This document shows positions 1-9,018 of a stretch of DNA of 45,909 nt, one piece after another; positions within the stretch are counted from its first letter, which is position 1, and the number at the start of each line of letters is the position of its first letter. Source of the stretch: JAFDVL01 sp043736395. GTDB taxonomy: Bacteria; Acidobacteriota; Blastocatellia; RBC074. The translations under genes and the position numbers were made by a program. The stretch lies in the NCBI GenBank assembly GCA_043736395.1, contig JAYTCQ010000300.1:1-45909 (forward strand), in the 5' to 3' direction. Under the pieces are notes generated by a model. The model saw only the letters and a program-made list of their open reading frames with translations, ran no database searches and was not told the DNA's origin.

Positions 1-2
1 AA

Positions 3-106
3 TAAGCACCTTAACATAAGTTTTGAGGTCTAATGAGTGTCGCAGAGCCTGTTTTTATCGTACTGAGAAAATTCTTTATACCGTAGAATTTATGTTCAGG
101 TGCTTA
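3..106. mobile_element. Miniature inverted-repeat element flanked by TA
   Basis: Positions 5-19 read AGCACCTTAACATAA. Positions 90-104 carry the same 15-mer in inverted orientation with one mismatch. Each end is bordered by a TA dinucleotide (3-4 and 105-106), and the roughly 70-bp interior holds no reading frame. The element lies in the TIGR03437 domain of the minus-strand gene beside it. Removing it with one TA makes that gene read S-V-A-P-T-I, the expected domain sequence. TA duplication is typical of IS630/Tc1-mariner-type MITEs; that family assignment is inference. The sequence left of base 1 is not visible. Confidence 0.6.
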
Positions 107-1185
107 GTTGGTGCAACAGAATTGATCTGCATAACGCCGCTTGAAATCACTCCGTTTCCATTAGTAATTACTACCAGTGCCGGACCAGAAACTGTCCCGC
201 CTGGAATTTGGTAGTTGACTTGGCCGGGAGAAATGTAAAACAGCGGAGCCAATCGTTCGGTTCCGTTGCTGTCTGTTACTTTTACCGTCGTACCTCCTAA
301 AGTTGTTGGCAGAGGAACGGTCGCGGCTGGGGCTGTGGTGTTTGCCAAGGTAAGTCCAAAGGCTGACACAATGCCTTTCGCAGCGATGGACGATCCGCTG
401 AAATTAGCTCCGCCAACCGTAACTTCATCCGCACCCAGCTTCATCAGAAATAAATTCGAACTTCCCCGATTTGTTGCTTGTAACGGATTGCGCGTCGGAA
501 AATCCGTTGACCCCGTTAGTCCTGCGAGATACATATTGCCAATGGCATCTACACGAATGTCGCTTCCCCGATCAGCATTCGTCCCGCCCAGATAGGTCGA
601 AAATAACAACACACTTCCAGCCGGATTTAACTTGGCAAGAAACGTATCGGTAAAGCCACCTTTATAATTAGACTGTACGGCGTTAATAACTGGAAAATCT
701 CTCGAAGTGGTTTTACCTAAAACATACGCGCATCCTGCCGGATCAATGGCAATATTGGTCGCAACGTCGGTGTCGCCGGAGCCGCCGAGATAAGTTGAAT
801 AGGTTAACGCCCCACCGTTTGGCGATAGTTTGGTAATAAAAGCATGATGCGAATTAGTTACCCCAGTACTAAAAAGTGCCTGCAATGGGGTCTTGAGTGG
901 AAAATCAATGGACGAAGTATCACCTGCCAGATAAATGCTGCGATCCGTTCCGATGGCCATCGAAAAGATTTCATCATCTCCGCTGCCACCCAGATACGTC
1001 GAAAAAATTATGGTCGAACCGTCCAGACTAAGCTTGGCGACAAACCCATCGCCTAAGTTTCCCGCGCCCGATCCTCCGTACAACGATTGCAAGGCATTCT
1101 GAAGCGGAAAAATTGGCTTTCGACTTGACTTCGCATTTTTGACTGAAAAATCAGAGAAAAAAGCCTTCCTGAGACCAGAAACCAT
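76..1185 (-). pseudogene. SBBP beta-propeller repeat protein with TIGR03437 domain, truncated
   Basis: The product has three to four SBBP-type repeats (F-S-T-Y-L-G-G-S-G-D, A-Y-V-x-G-x-T-x-S-x-D-F-P pattern) over residues 20-270. These are followed by the first half of a TIGR03437 domain (V-S-A-F-G, P-L-P-T-T-L-G-G-T, Y-I-S-P-G-Q-V-N-Y), a C-terminal domain abundant in Acidobacteriota surface proteins. The C-terminus breaks off at S-V-A-P and then reads into the adjacent miniature element, ending at a stop inside it. The N-terminus lacks a signal peptide and opens inside a repeat, with an in-frame TAA directly before the ATG, so the 5' end is probably lost too. A TTGACA box on this strand (1251-1256) lies upstream. 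Probably a non-functional relic of a secreted protein. Confidence 0.7.
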
Positions 1186-1305
1186 TTAGGTAGAAGCTCT
1201 TGGGTAAAAATGTGGGTCAGGAAAACCTTATCAGACCGCCCTGTTTATAGTGTCAAGCGTAAAGTCAAATTCTCGATTGCGTAACGTGAGTAACTTAAAA
1301 ACAAT

Positions 1306-1563
1306 ATGACCGATAATGAACAAATTATTTTAACTGAATTCGAAGATGGCGCGGGTGTCTTGATTGATCTCCAGCGCAAACGTTATTATCAATTGGATGA
1401 AACGGCGCTGCTGATTTGGCGCGGATTACGGGAAGGGTTGGCGATGCCACAAATCATCACACAGATTACAGAGATTTATGATGTCAGCGAAGCCGAAATT
1501 TCCGCGCATGCAGCGGAATTGATGAATAATCTCACCGTGCGACAGCTGGCAGTCCCGGCGTAA
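1306..1563 (+). CDS. PqqD-like (RRE) protein, lasso B1-type
   Basis: An 85-residue protein with the PqqD fold signature: G-V-L-I-D-L followed by Y-Y-Q-L-D-E-T-A-L-L-I-W, then a helical part (I-T-E-I-Y-D-V, A-E-L-M-N-N-L). PqqD-like domains act as RiPP recognition elements that bind leader peptides and present them to modifying enzymes. The next gene starts 7 bp downstream and encodes a B2-type leader protease, the arrangement of split lasso-peptide B1-B2 proteins. No precursor gene or asparagine-synthetase-like cyclase was found within the window. The pair may therefore serve a precursor encoded elsewhere or a non-lasso pathway. Confidence 0.75.
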   Translation: MTDNEQIILTEFEDGAGVLIDLQRKRYYQLDETALLIWRGLREGLAMPQIITQITEIYDVSEAEISAHAAELMNNLTVRQLAVPA

Positions 1564-1570
1564 ATTTTCA

Positions 1571-2035
1571 ATGGCTAAATTTTCAGCAAACCTATATTTT
1601 TTCATCACTCGCATAGACAAATCTTTCCGTTGTCTGTGGCGTGCCCCCCGCACATTTTTCGTATTCATACGGATGGCGGGATGGGTTGTATTGGTGACCT
1701 TACTGACAAAAATCTTTTCGCTGCAACGAGTTTTGCAATCCATCACAGTGCGTCCCGCTCCTTCAAAACAATTCATCGCGACTGACAAAATTGTATCGCT
1801 GCTGGATCAATTACTCAGCCTCAACGTGCTCGACTTCACGCCGACGTGCTGGAAGCGCGCCATCATTCTTCATCGCTTTTTAGACTTACAAGGATTCACC
1901 ACACGCATCGTCTTTGGCGTTCAACGCGACGAAGCTCAAAAATTATCCGGTCACGTCTGGCTCGAATTTCAAGGTCAGCCTTTTCTTGAAGCCCAATCAC
2001 CGGAATTTGTTCCGACCTTCTCCTTTCCAAGGTAA
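1571..2035 (+). CDS. Lasso-peptide B2-type transglutaminase-like leader protease
   Basis: A 154-residue protein resembling the B2/McjB C-terminal family (transglutaminase-like cysteine protease, PF13471 type). The presumed catalytic Cys lies in T-P-T-C-W-K-R-A near residue 97 and the His in S-G-H-V-W-L-E near residue 128, followed by G-Q-P-F-L-E as in the family. A hydrophobic stretch around residues 36-48 is also common in B2 proteins. It would cleave leader peptides delivered by the PqqD-like protein just upstream. The natural-looking end (F-V-P-T-F) suggests full length. Substrate unknown, because no lasso precursor or cyclase is nearby. Confidence 0.72.
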   Translation: MAKFSANLYFFITRIDKSFRCLWRAPRTFFVFIRMAGWVVLVTLLTKIFSLQRVLQSITVRPAPSKQFIATDKIVSLLDQLLSLNVLDFTPTCWKRAIILHRFLDLQGFTTRIVFGVQRDEAQKLSGHVWLEFQGQPFLEAQSPEFVPTFSFPR

Positions 2036-2167
2036 TCCTGTTACGATTTTGCAGGAAAATTCCCAATCATTTGGTTCAATCCCATTTGCCCGCTGTACCG
2101 AAGTAGCCAATGAATGCTATGCTTTTGTGGCTTTCTACACAATTCCACTTTGTCAGGAGAAAAAATA

Positions 2168-2830
2168 ATGAAATTAAAGTTTACGCTAAGCATTTTAGTG
2201 ATTTTTGTCTTATCTCTCGCAATTTTTGCGAATCCTAAAAATCCGCAAAAGTCAGAAAAACCCAAAAAAGAAAAGGGATTCAAAACTATCTGGGATGGTA
2301 AATCGTTCAAAGACTGGAAAATCTCAGAACCGGAAAAAAATAGCTGGACGATCGTGGACGGTGCGATCATGGCGAAAGGTCCGCGCAGCCATTTATTTTA
2401 TGTCGGCGATCCCAAGCCTTTTGTTAACTTTGAATACAAAGTTGACGTGATGACCGAACCAAAATCCAACGGCGGAATTTATTTTCACACCGTGTGGCAG
2501 GAAACGGGTTTCCCGAAAATGGGCTTTGAAGTGCAGGTCAATCAATCCCACGGCGACTGGAAAAAAACCGGTAGTCTCTACAACGTTGTGAACGTCAAAG
2601 AAAATCTTGCCAAAGACAATGAATGGTACAGCTATCACATCATCGTCAAAGGCAAACATGTCACCGTCAAAGTTAATGACCAAGTTGCCGTAGACTGGGA
2701 ACAACCCGCCGATCGTCAACCCGGCAAAGACATGCCGCTCATGCTCGACAAAGGCACATTCGCCTTTCAAGCACATGATCCAGGCAGCGTCATTCGCTAT
2801 AAAAATATACGCGTGAAGCGATTGGACTAA
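2168..2830 (+). CDS. Secreted DUF1080 (3-keto-disaccharide hydrolase domain) protein
   Basis: A 220-residue protein with an N-terminal signal peptide (residues 1-20, ending A-I-F-A-N). It is followed by a single DUF1080/PF06439 concanavalin-like domain: I-W-D-G-K-S-F-K-D-W-K, then N-G-G-I-Y-F-H-T, F-E-V-Q-V-N, and a closing I-R-Y-K-N-I-R-V-K. Family members hydrolyse 3-keto-glycosides or bind glycans outside the cytoplasm. The start at 2168 is chosen because TCAGGAG lies just upstream and the signal peptide begins there. An upstream in-frame start at 2114 would add a non-signal extension. A strong intrinsic terminator follows at 2861-2886. A second DUF1080 protein lies at 22.8 kb. Confidence 0.85.
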   Translation: MKLKFTLSILVIFVLSLAIFANPKNPQKSEKPKKEKGFKTIWDGKSFKDWKISEPEKNSWTIVDGAIMAKGPRSHLFYVGDPKPFVNFEYKVDVMTEPKSNGGIYFHTVWQETGFPKMGFEVQVNQSHGDWKKTGSLYNVVNVKENLAKDNEWYSYHIIVKGKHVTVKVNDQVAVDWEQPADRQPGKDMPLMLDKGTFAFQAHDPGSVIRYKNIRVKRLD

Positions 2831-2860
2831 GTCTTTCTCGCAAATTCGCTGTATTATCAG

Positions 2861-2886
2861 GAGCAGGCCTCGTGCCTGCTCTTTTT
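2861..2886 (+). terminator. Intrinsic terminator after the DUF1080 gene
   Basis: A perfect 8-bp stem, GAGCAGGC (2861-2868) and GCCTGCTC (2874-2881), with the 5-base loop CTCGT, is followed by five Ts (2882-2886). It sits 30 bp past the stop of the DUF1080 gene. A GTG in the loop (2872) is an in-frame but improbable start for the next gene. Confidence 0.8.
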
Positions 2887-2898
2887 AATGGCGCACTT

Positions 2899-4506
2899 AT
2901 GAATTTAGTCCTATCGCTTTTACAACAAACTCCCGAAGACATCCGCCGGATGATGGATCCGATGATGCGCAGTGGTCGGGAAAATATCAGCAATCTTTAT
3001 TCTCTTGATGGCTTCGATATTACTGTCATTATTTTGTATTTTACGCTGCTGAGCTTATTAGCAATTCTTGGTTTATATCGCCTACGAATGGTCTATCATT
3101 TCTGGCGTTACAAAGACATCAAGCCCCAACCTCTTAAGAAATTCGCTGAAGATGAATTGCCGCGCATTACCGTCCAACTCCCGATGTTCAATGAGTTATA
3201 CGTCGTAGAGCGTTTGCTCGAATCCGTCACCAAACTTGATTACCCGCGCCATCTTTTTGAAATTCAGGTCTGTGATGACTCGACCGATGAAACCGTTCAA
3301 ATCGCCGAAGCAGCAGTCGCTAAATACAAGGCGCAAGGCTTTGATATTAGCTACATTCATCGGACGGATCGCGGAGGATACAAAGCTGGTGCGCTCGAAA
3401 ATGCGATGAAATCTGCCAAGGGCGAATTGATGTCAATCTTCGATGCGGACTTCACGCCACACGCCTCTTGCCTGCGCAAGATGGTGGATTATTTTAGCGA
3501 TGAAAAAATCGGCATGGTGCAAATGCGGTGGAGCCACATTAACGCGAATTATTCTCTCTTGACGCGCATTCAGGAAATTATGCTCGACGGACATTTTGTC
3601 GTGGAGCAGACTTCGCGCAATCGCACCGGAGCATTTTTCAACTTCAACGGAACCGCTGGAATGTGGCGTCGTCAAGCCATCGAATGGTCTGGTGGATGGC
3701 AACACGACACGTTAACCGAAGACACTGATTTAAGTTTTCGTTCGCAGTTGATGGGCTGGCGGTATGTGTATTTATTGGACGAAGATGTTCCCGCCGAATT
3801 GCCTGTAGAAATTAACGCCTTCAAAGCCCAGCAACGACGATGGGCAAAGGGTTTAGTCCAAGTCGGTATAAAATTATTGCCGCGTGTCTGGTCGCATCCA
3901 AAATTATCTCTCGCGCAAAAAATTGAATTAGCATTTCGCCTAAATGGAAATTTAGCAGCGCCCTTGATGATTTTGCTGAGCCTTTTACACATTCCGGTTT
4001 TGATTGCACGCTTCAATCAGGGCTTTTATCACATGTTACTTTTTGATGCGCCGCTGATGATTTTGTCTACGTTTTCGGTCGCAGCATTTTACGGCTCGGC
4101 AATTTTGTATCTGCATCCGAAAACAAAATGGCGACGTTTAGCCTTGCTGCCAATTGTGATGGGAATGGGCATCGGTCTCGTATTTTCAAATACGCGCGCG
4201 GTAGTGGAAGCCTTACTCGGAGTGAAATCCAGCTTCGTGCGAACCCCAAAGTATGCGGTGCAGCAATCAAAAGACAATTGGCTTTTGCAGGCGCGCCTCT
4301 ACGGACGCAAGCACGGATTTTTACCTTATATTGAAATCGCGTTTGCGCTTTATTTCGTAGCCGCAATTGCTTACGCAATCCGTTCAGAAATTTATGGGAC
4401 GATTCCCTTTCTAATGATTTTTTTAATCGGGTACGGCTACACTGGATTGATGTCTCTGTTTCAGGGACCAGCACGGATTTTGATGCAGCGCTTTCGACGG
4501 GATTAA
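2899..4506 (+). CDS. Processive GT2 glycosyltransferase, membrane-bound (cellulose synthase-like)
   Basis: A 535-residue membrane glycosyltransferase. A transmembrane helix near residues 42-62 precedes a GT-A domain with the D,D,D,QxxRW signature: D126-D127 (C-D-D-S), D182-x-D184 (F-D-A-D-F), T-E-D at 273-275 and Q311-x-x-R314-W315. C-terminal membrane helices follow at about 355-375, 390-410, 415-430 and 480-520. It resembles CESA/CslA-like synthases of beta-linked glucan or mannan; the polymer is not identifiable from sequence. ATG at 2899 is preferred over the GTG at 2872, which falls in the loop of the preceding terminator. The next gene begins immediately after the stop. Confidence 0.85.
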   Translation: MNLVLSLLQQTPEDIRRMMDPMMRSGRENISNLYSLDGFDITVIILYFTLLSLLAILGLYRLRMVYHFWRYKDIKPQPLKKFAEDELPRITVQLPMFNELYVVERLLESVTKLDYPRHLFEIQVCDDSTDETVQIAEAAVAKYKAQGFDISYIHRTDRGGYKAGALENAMKSAKGELMSIFDADFTPHASCLRKMVDYFSDEKIGMVQMRWSHINANYSLLTRIQEIMLDGHFVVEQTSRNRTGAFFNFNGTAGMWRRQAIEWSGGWQHDTLTEDTDLSFRSQLMGWRYVYLLDEDVPAELPVEINAFKAQQRRWAKGLVQVGIKLLPRVWSHPKLSLAQKIELAFRLNGNLAAPLMILLSLLHIPVLIARFNQGFYHMLLFDAPLMILSTFSVAAFYGSAILYLHPKTKWRRLALLPIVMGMGIGLVFSNTRAVVEALLGVKSSFVRTPKYAVQQSKDNWLLQARLYGRKHGFLPYIEIAFALYFVAAIAYAIRSEIYGTIPFLMIFLIGYGYTGLMSLFQGPARILMQRFRRD

Positions 4507-4515
4507 TTGTTTGTT

Positions 4516-4971
4516 ATGAAAAATATGAAAACGATCATCATCGTGTGTGATGGAAGCAGCCTTGGCAACGGACGCGGAGAAACCAGAGCGGCTGCCGCTG
4601 CGGTATTAGAATTCAACGGCAAGCGCAAAATCTGCGGCGAATATTTGCACGATCACACAAATCAACAGGCCGAAATTATTGCCGCTTGCATTGGACTCGA
4701 AGCTCTGAAAGAAAACTGTCAGGTCAAAGTGATTTCCGATTCGCAGTACGTTATCAAAACGATGAAAGGCGAATTCCGGCGCAAAACAAATCACGATTAC
4801 TGGAAGCGCCTAGATCGCGCCGCCTACAAGCACGAAGTGCAATGGGAATGGACACGCGGACACGCCGGACATCCCGTCCAGGAAATCTGCGACACCGCGG
4901 CGCGTACCATCGCTGAGCGCGGCGTAGTTGATGAAGATGAAATGGATAATATTTTGAACCAGAAAATTTAA
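4516..4971 (+). CDS. rnhA: Ribonuclease HI
   Basis: A 151-residue RNase HI that degrades RNA in RNA-DNA hybrids. The catalytic carboxylates are recognisable: D in V-C-D-G-S-S, E in N-Q-Q-A-E-I, D in I-S-D-S-Q-Y-V-I, and the C-terminal H/D in R-G-H-A-G-H...C-D-T-A-A. The basic-protrusion region typical of E. coli RNase HI looks present (F-R-R-K-T-N-H-D-Y-W-K-R-L). The ATG at 4516 is chosen over a TTG at 4507 that abuts the preceding stop. An ATG at 4525 is also possible. The short gap suggests co-transcription with the glycosyltransferase gene. Confidence 0.88.
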   Translation: MKNMKTIIIVCDGSSLGNGRGETRAAAAAVLEFNGKRKICGEYLHDHTNQQAEIIAACIGLEALKENCQVKVISDSQYVIKTMKGEFRRKTNHDYWKRLDRAAYKHEVQWEWTRGHAGHPVQEICDTAARTIAERGVVDEDEMDNILNQKI

Positions 4972-5001
4972 GTTAATTCCTCCACTACTTTCAAGAATGA
5001 A

Positions 5002-5868
5002 ATGAACCGAAAAATTCCTCAAGTCATCCAGGTTTCGTGCGTGCAAATGCACTGGGCGAAAGACCTCGAATTCAATTTGACGACGACGCTCAAATACATT
5101 GAGGCGGCGGCAAAATATGGCAGCCGCGTAGTCCTTTTTCCTGAAGCAAATTTGACGAGTTATTATTTCCCATACCTCATCAAACTGCCGCCCACGAAAA
5201 TTCAAGCTGCCTTGCAGCAAGTGCAGGATGCCGCCACTAAAAACAACATTTGGGTGATTGTCGGTACAATTCAGAAAACCTCAAATAAGTTTTTGAACTT
5301 GATGCACGTTATAAATCCGCACGGAGAAATTGTTCACGCATACGCCAAAGTGAATACAGCGGGGCGTGACGAGAAGAAATATTGTCGCGGTGGAAATAAA
5401 CTTTCGTTATTTGAAATTGATGGCATCCTTTGCACGATGGTGATTTGCCGCGATGGTCGGCACCCAGAACTGTATCGAATTCCGGCGATGGCAGGTGCGC
5501 AAATTTTATTTCAGCCGTCGTGCAGTTCGGACGAAATCGAAGCCGTCACCTGGAAACGTACGTCAGGTCGTGCGCAACAACCGATTGGTCCGAATTCTAA
5601 AATCTTTCATTGCGTAGCGAATACCATTGGCGAATCGCCCGACGGCAAACAAACCTCAAGCGGTTCTTCGTTCATCCGTGAACCGAACGGGATTCCCCTG
5701 GCAGAGGCAGGTTTCTATCAAGAAGAAATGATCACGTCTGTCCTTGATATGTCCCGCGCAGATCGGTCATACGTTTTAGACAGCCTGCAAAATCCTCCAT
5801 TTTTATCGAACTATTGGCAACAAATGATCGAAGAAGTAAAGCGGAGAGCCGACGAAAAACCTGTCTAA
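5002..5868 (+). CDS. Carbon-nitrogen hydrolase (nitrilase superfamily amidase)
   Basis: A 288-residue cytoplasmic enzyme of the nitrilase superfamily with the catalytic triad E48 (F-P-E-A-N), K116 (Y-A-K-V-N) and C149 (V-I-C-R-D-G-R-H-P-E). Length matches single-domain amidases and carbamoylases. It hydrolyses a non-peptide C-N bond; the substrate cannot be named from sequence. It lies 30 bp after the RNase HI gene and 49 bp before the PSD1 cytochrome gene, all in one direction. No signal peptide is seen. Confidence 0.85.
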   Translation: MNRKIPQVIQVSCVQMHWAKDLEFNLTTTLKYIEAAAKYGSRVVLFPEANLTSYYFPYLIKLPPTKIQAALQQVQDAATKNNIWVIVGTIQKTSNKFLNLMHVINPHGEIVHAYAKVNTAGRDEKKYCRGGNKLSLFEIDGILCTMVICRDGRHPELYRIPAMAGAQILFQPSCSSDEIEAVTWKRTSGRAQQPIGPNSKIFHCVANTIGESPDGKQTSSGSSFIREPNGIPLAEAGFYQEEMITSVLDMSRADRSYVLDSLQNPPFLSNYWQQMIEEVKRRADEKPV

Positions 5869-5917
5869 ATCCGACTTTGTCACACTGTGTAATTTTATTC
5901 GCAATTAACTTTTCGAT

Positions 5918-8900
5918 ATGAAACAAATCGTCAAATTTACAACGCTCACATTTTTTTTGTTTCTGCTTTTTCCACTCTTCAACCTTTTCGCGGCGTTTTC
6001 TCCGCAAGTCAAAACGATAGATTTTGAGCGCGATATTCAGCCCATCTTTTCAACTCATTGCGCAGGTTGCCACGGCAGCAAAAAACAGGAATCTGATTTA
6101 CGTTTCGACAATAAACAAAGCCTGATGCGGGTCATCCAACCAGGAAAAAGTGAGCAGAGTCGCTTAGTCAACCGCATCCTCGGACTCAACAACGAACCCC
6201 GCATGCCGATGGGCGGAGCATCGTTAAAAGCCGAGCAAATTGAACTCATCAAACGCTGGATTGACCAGGGAGCCGTTTGGAAGGATGAAGGCGGAGCGAT
6301 GAACGATGAATCCCGAAATCCGAAATCCGAAATCAAACCTCATTGGGCTTTCATCGCTCCAACACGTCCGAAAATTCCAGCGGTAAAATCTTCGTGGGCG
6401 CGCAATCCGATTGATAATTTTATTCTTGCCAAGCTTGAAAAAGAAAACCTGAAACCTTCGCCCGAAGCCGATAAAACTACGTTGATTCGCAGGTTGAGTC
6501 TTGACCTGATTGGACTGCCGCCGACGCTGAAAGAAATTGATAATTTTCTGAGCGACACATCGCCGAACGCGTATGAAAAATTAGTTGAACGCTTGCTCAG
6601 CAGCCCGCATTACGGCGAACGCTGGGGGCGTTGGTGGTTGGACGCGGCGCGGTATGCCGACACGAACGGATACGAAAAAGACCGCGACCGTTCGATCTGG
6701 CCGTACCGCGATTGGGTTATCAAATCGTTCAATCAGGACAAGCCCTTCGATCAATTCACGATTGAACAAATTGGGGGAGATTTATTGCCGAACGCGACGA
6801 TAGATCAAAAAATCGCGACCGGATTTTTGCGGAATTCGATGCTTAATGAAGAAGCCGCTGTCGAGCCTGAACAGTTCCGCGTTGAAGGTTTGCTTGATCG
6901 CGTAGACGCTGTTGGCAAGGCTTTTCTCGGTCTCACGGTGAATTGCGCGCAATGTCATACGCACAAATTTGATCCGATCAAGCACGATGAATACTACAAA
7001 TTTTACGCGTTTCTGAATCAGGATGAAGAACCTGAAATGGAAGTTCCAACCGCCGCTGAAACTAAAAAGCGCAACGACATATTAACGCGAATTGCCAAGC
7101 TTGAAGATGATTTGCTTTCCAAAAACCCTGACCTCCCGCAACAAATGGCAGCGTGGGAAATTAGTACAAAACAAGCTGTCGGTGAATGGATGATGCTCGA
7201 CGACGCAGTGCTGAATGGAACCAACGGAATGAAATTTGAAGCCTTGCCGGATCACTCATTTATTCCGCGTGGCGATAATGCTCCAACGACATTTTATTAT
7301 TTGACTGCCAAAACAAAACTCAAAAATATCACCGGCATTCGTCTCGAATTAATGACCGATCATTCCCTGCCGCACAATGGCCCCGGACGTTCGATGGAAG
7401 GCGCAGCGTGGTTGTCTGAATTCACTGCCGAAGCCGCTCCGATTGGTCAGCCTGAAAAATTTGAATCTCTGAAAATTGAAAATGCCACGGCGGATTTTTC
7501 TGCACCAAATCGTTCTATCAATTTGGCACTGGATGGAAATCCGAAAACTTCGTGGAGTCCTGATGCCGGAGCCGGAATTCGCAATCAAGATCGTCGCGCC
7601 GTCTTCCCTTTGCAAACTCCGCTGGCAGGAAGTGACAACGGAACGATGCTGAAAATTTCGCTCAGTCAAAAAGAATTTGGCGGCGGCGCGGCAGAGCGAT
7701 TTGAAGCTCCAAACATTGGACGTTTCAGAATTTCCCTCACTACGAAACCAAATCCGAAAGCTGATCCGTTACCAACAAATGTGCGCCAAATTTTATCCAT
7801 CCCAACCGCACAGCGTAGCGCAGAACAACAGCAAGCAGTGTTTCGTTTTTACCGGACAACCGTTGCAGAATTCGCTGATGTGAATAAAATAATTGCGAAT
7901 TTATACAAAGACTGGCCTTATCCCGCGACGACTTTGACAGTCGCGCAGCGCAGCGTGGCGCGTGAGACAAATATTTTCAAACGCGGCGACTGGAAGCGTC
8001 CCGGCGAAGCGGTCACACCCGGCACGCCAGCGTTTTTGCATCCCTTTCCAAAGGACGCTCCGCGCAATCGTTTAGGTTTAGGACAATGGATTGCTGCCAA
8101 AGAAAACCCACTGACCCCACGTGTCATCGTCAATCGAATTTGGCAGCTATACTTCGGACAAGGACTCGTCGTATCACCGGAAGATTTCGGCACGCGCTGT
8201 GATTTGCCTTCGCACCCGGAATTGTTAGATTGGCTCGCCGTAGAATTTCAAGAAGGTGATAAGAAGGCAAACGCATGGTCAATGAAACGCGTGCACAAAC
8301 TCATCGTGATGAGTGCGACCTATCGCCAATCCTCACAGCAAAATCCGCAATCAGAAGATTCGACCAATCGTCTGCTCGCACGGATGCCGCGTTTGCGCGT
8401 TGAAGCCGAAGCAATTCGCGATATTGCTTTATCTGCCAGCGGATTATTGAGCTTAAAAATCGGTGGCCCAAGCGTTTTTCCGCCAATTCCCGATGGAGCG
8501 ATGGCGGTCAGTTTTCGCAGCCGTACCGTCTGGGAAACCAGCAAAGGTGAAGATCGTTATCGGCGCGGAATGTACACCTTCTGGAAGCGCAATGTTCCCT
8601 ATCCATCATTGTCTGTTTTTGATGCGCCGAATGCAGATATGTCCTGCACGCGCCGCATCCGCTCCAACTCTCCATTGCAAGCGTTGACGACGTTGAATGA
8701 CGCAGTATTTATGGAAGCCGCGCAGGCTCTCGCGTTACGGATGTGGAAAGAAGGCGGAGCCGATGACGCGGCAAAATTGCAGTACGGATTCAGACTCTGC
8801 ACCAGCCGTTTGCCGGATAAAATTGAAGAAGCGCGGCTGTTGCAATTACTGCAAAAAGAACAACAAAGATTAATTGGAAATACCGCAGCGGCAGTCTACG

Positions 8901-9016
8901 TTTCATCGGCTGATTTAAATAATCTTCCTGCCAACATTGATCTGCATCGCCTGGCTTCGTGGACAATAGTGGCGCGCGTACTTCTAAACCTGGACGAAAC
9001 GATTACAAAACCTTGA
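5918..9016 (+). CDS. PSD1-domain cytochrome c protein (PSCyt1-DUF1549-DUF1553)
   Basis: A 1032-residue exported protein. The signal peptide (about residues 1-26) precedes a planctomycete-type cytochrome c domain with heme motif C48-A-G-C51-H52. DUF1549 follows (F-I-L-A-K-L, R-R-L-S-L-D-L-I-G-L-P-P), then a second CxxCH at C343-A-Q-C-H347. The C-terminal DUF1553 includes P-R-V-I-V-N-R-I-W-Q and R-R-I-R-S-N-S-P-L-Q-A-L. The middle (about 430-630) looks like a carbohydrate-binding or discoidin-like insertion. The family is normally paired with a DUF1501 protein and linked to periplasmic glycan catabolism in Planctomycetes, Verrucomicrobia and Acidobacteria. Here that partner starts 1.6 kb downstream, past three unrelated genes. 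Confidence 0.88.
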   Translation: MKQIVKFTTLTFFLFLLFPLFNLFAAFSPQVKTIDFERDIQPIFSTHCAGCHGSKKQESDLRFDNKQSLMRVIQPGKSEQSRLVNRILGLNNEPRMPMGGASLKAEQIELIKRWIDQGAVWKDEGGAMNDESRNPKSEIKPHWAFIAPTRPKIPAVKSSWARNPIDNFILAKLEKENLKPSPEADKTTLIRRLSLDLIGLPPTLKEIDNFLSDTSPNAYEKLVERLLSSPHYGERWGRWWLDAARYADTNGYEKDRDRSIWPYRDWVIKSFNQDKPFDQFTIEQIGGDLLPNATIDQKIATGFLRNSMLNEEAAVEPEQFRVEGLLDRVDAVGKAFLGLTVNCAQCHTHKFDPIKHDEYYKFYAFLNQDEEPEMEVPTAAETKKRNDILTRIAKLEDDLLSKNPDLPQQMAAWEISTKQAVGEWMMLDDAVLNGTNGMKFEALPDHSFIPRGDNAPTTFYYLTAKTKLKNITGIRLELMTDHSLPHNGPGRSMEGAAWLSEFTAEAAPIGQPEKFESLKIENATADFSAPNRSINLALDGNPKTSWSPDAGAGIRNQDRRAVFPLQTPLAGSDNGTMLKISLSQKEFGGGAAERFEAPNIGRFRISLTTKPNPKADPLPTNVRQILSIPTAQRSAEQQQAVFRFYRTTVAEFADVNKIIANLYKDWPYPATTLTVAQRSVARETNIFKRGDWKRPGEAVTPGTPAFLHPFPKDAPRNRLGLGQWIAAKENPLTPRVIVNRIWQLYFGQGLVVSPEDFGTRCDLPSHPELLDWLAVEFQEGDKKANAWSMKRVHKLIVMSATYRQSSQQNPQSEDSTNRLLARMPRLRVEAEAIRDIALSASGLLSLKIGGPSVFPPIPDGAMAVSFRSRTVWETSKGEDRYRRGMYTFWKRNVPYPSLSVFDAPNADMSCTRRIRSNSPLQALTTLNDAVFMEAAQALALRMWKEGGADDAAKLQYGFRLCTSRLPDKIEEARLLQLLQKEQQRLIGNTAAAVYVSSADLNNLPANIDLHRLASWTIVARVLLNLDETITKP

Positions 9017-9018
9017 GA

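Noticed and set aside
1914..2168. 84-codon frame overlapping the end of the B2 protease gene as a frameshifted continuation
   Set aside because: Its translation is not B2-like, and the 154-residue frame already ends where the family usually ends.
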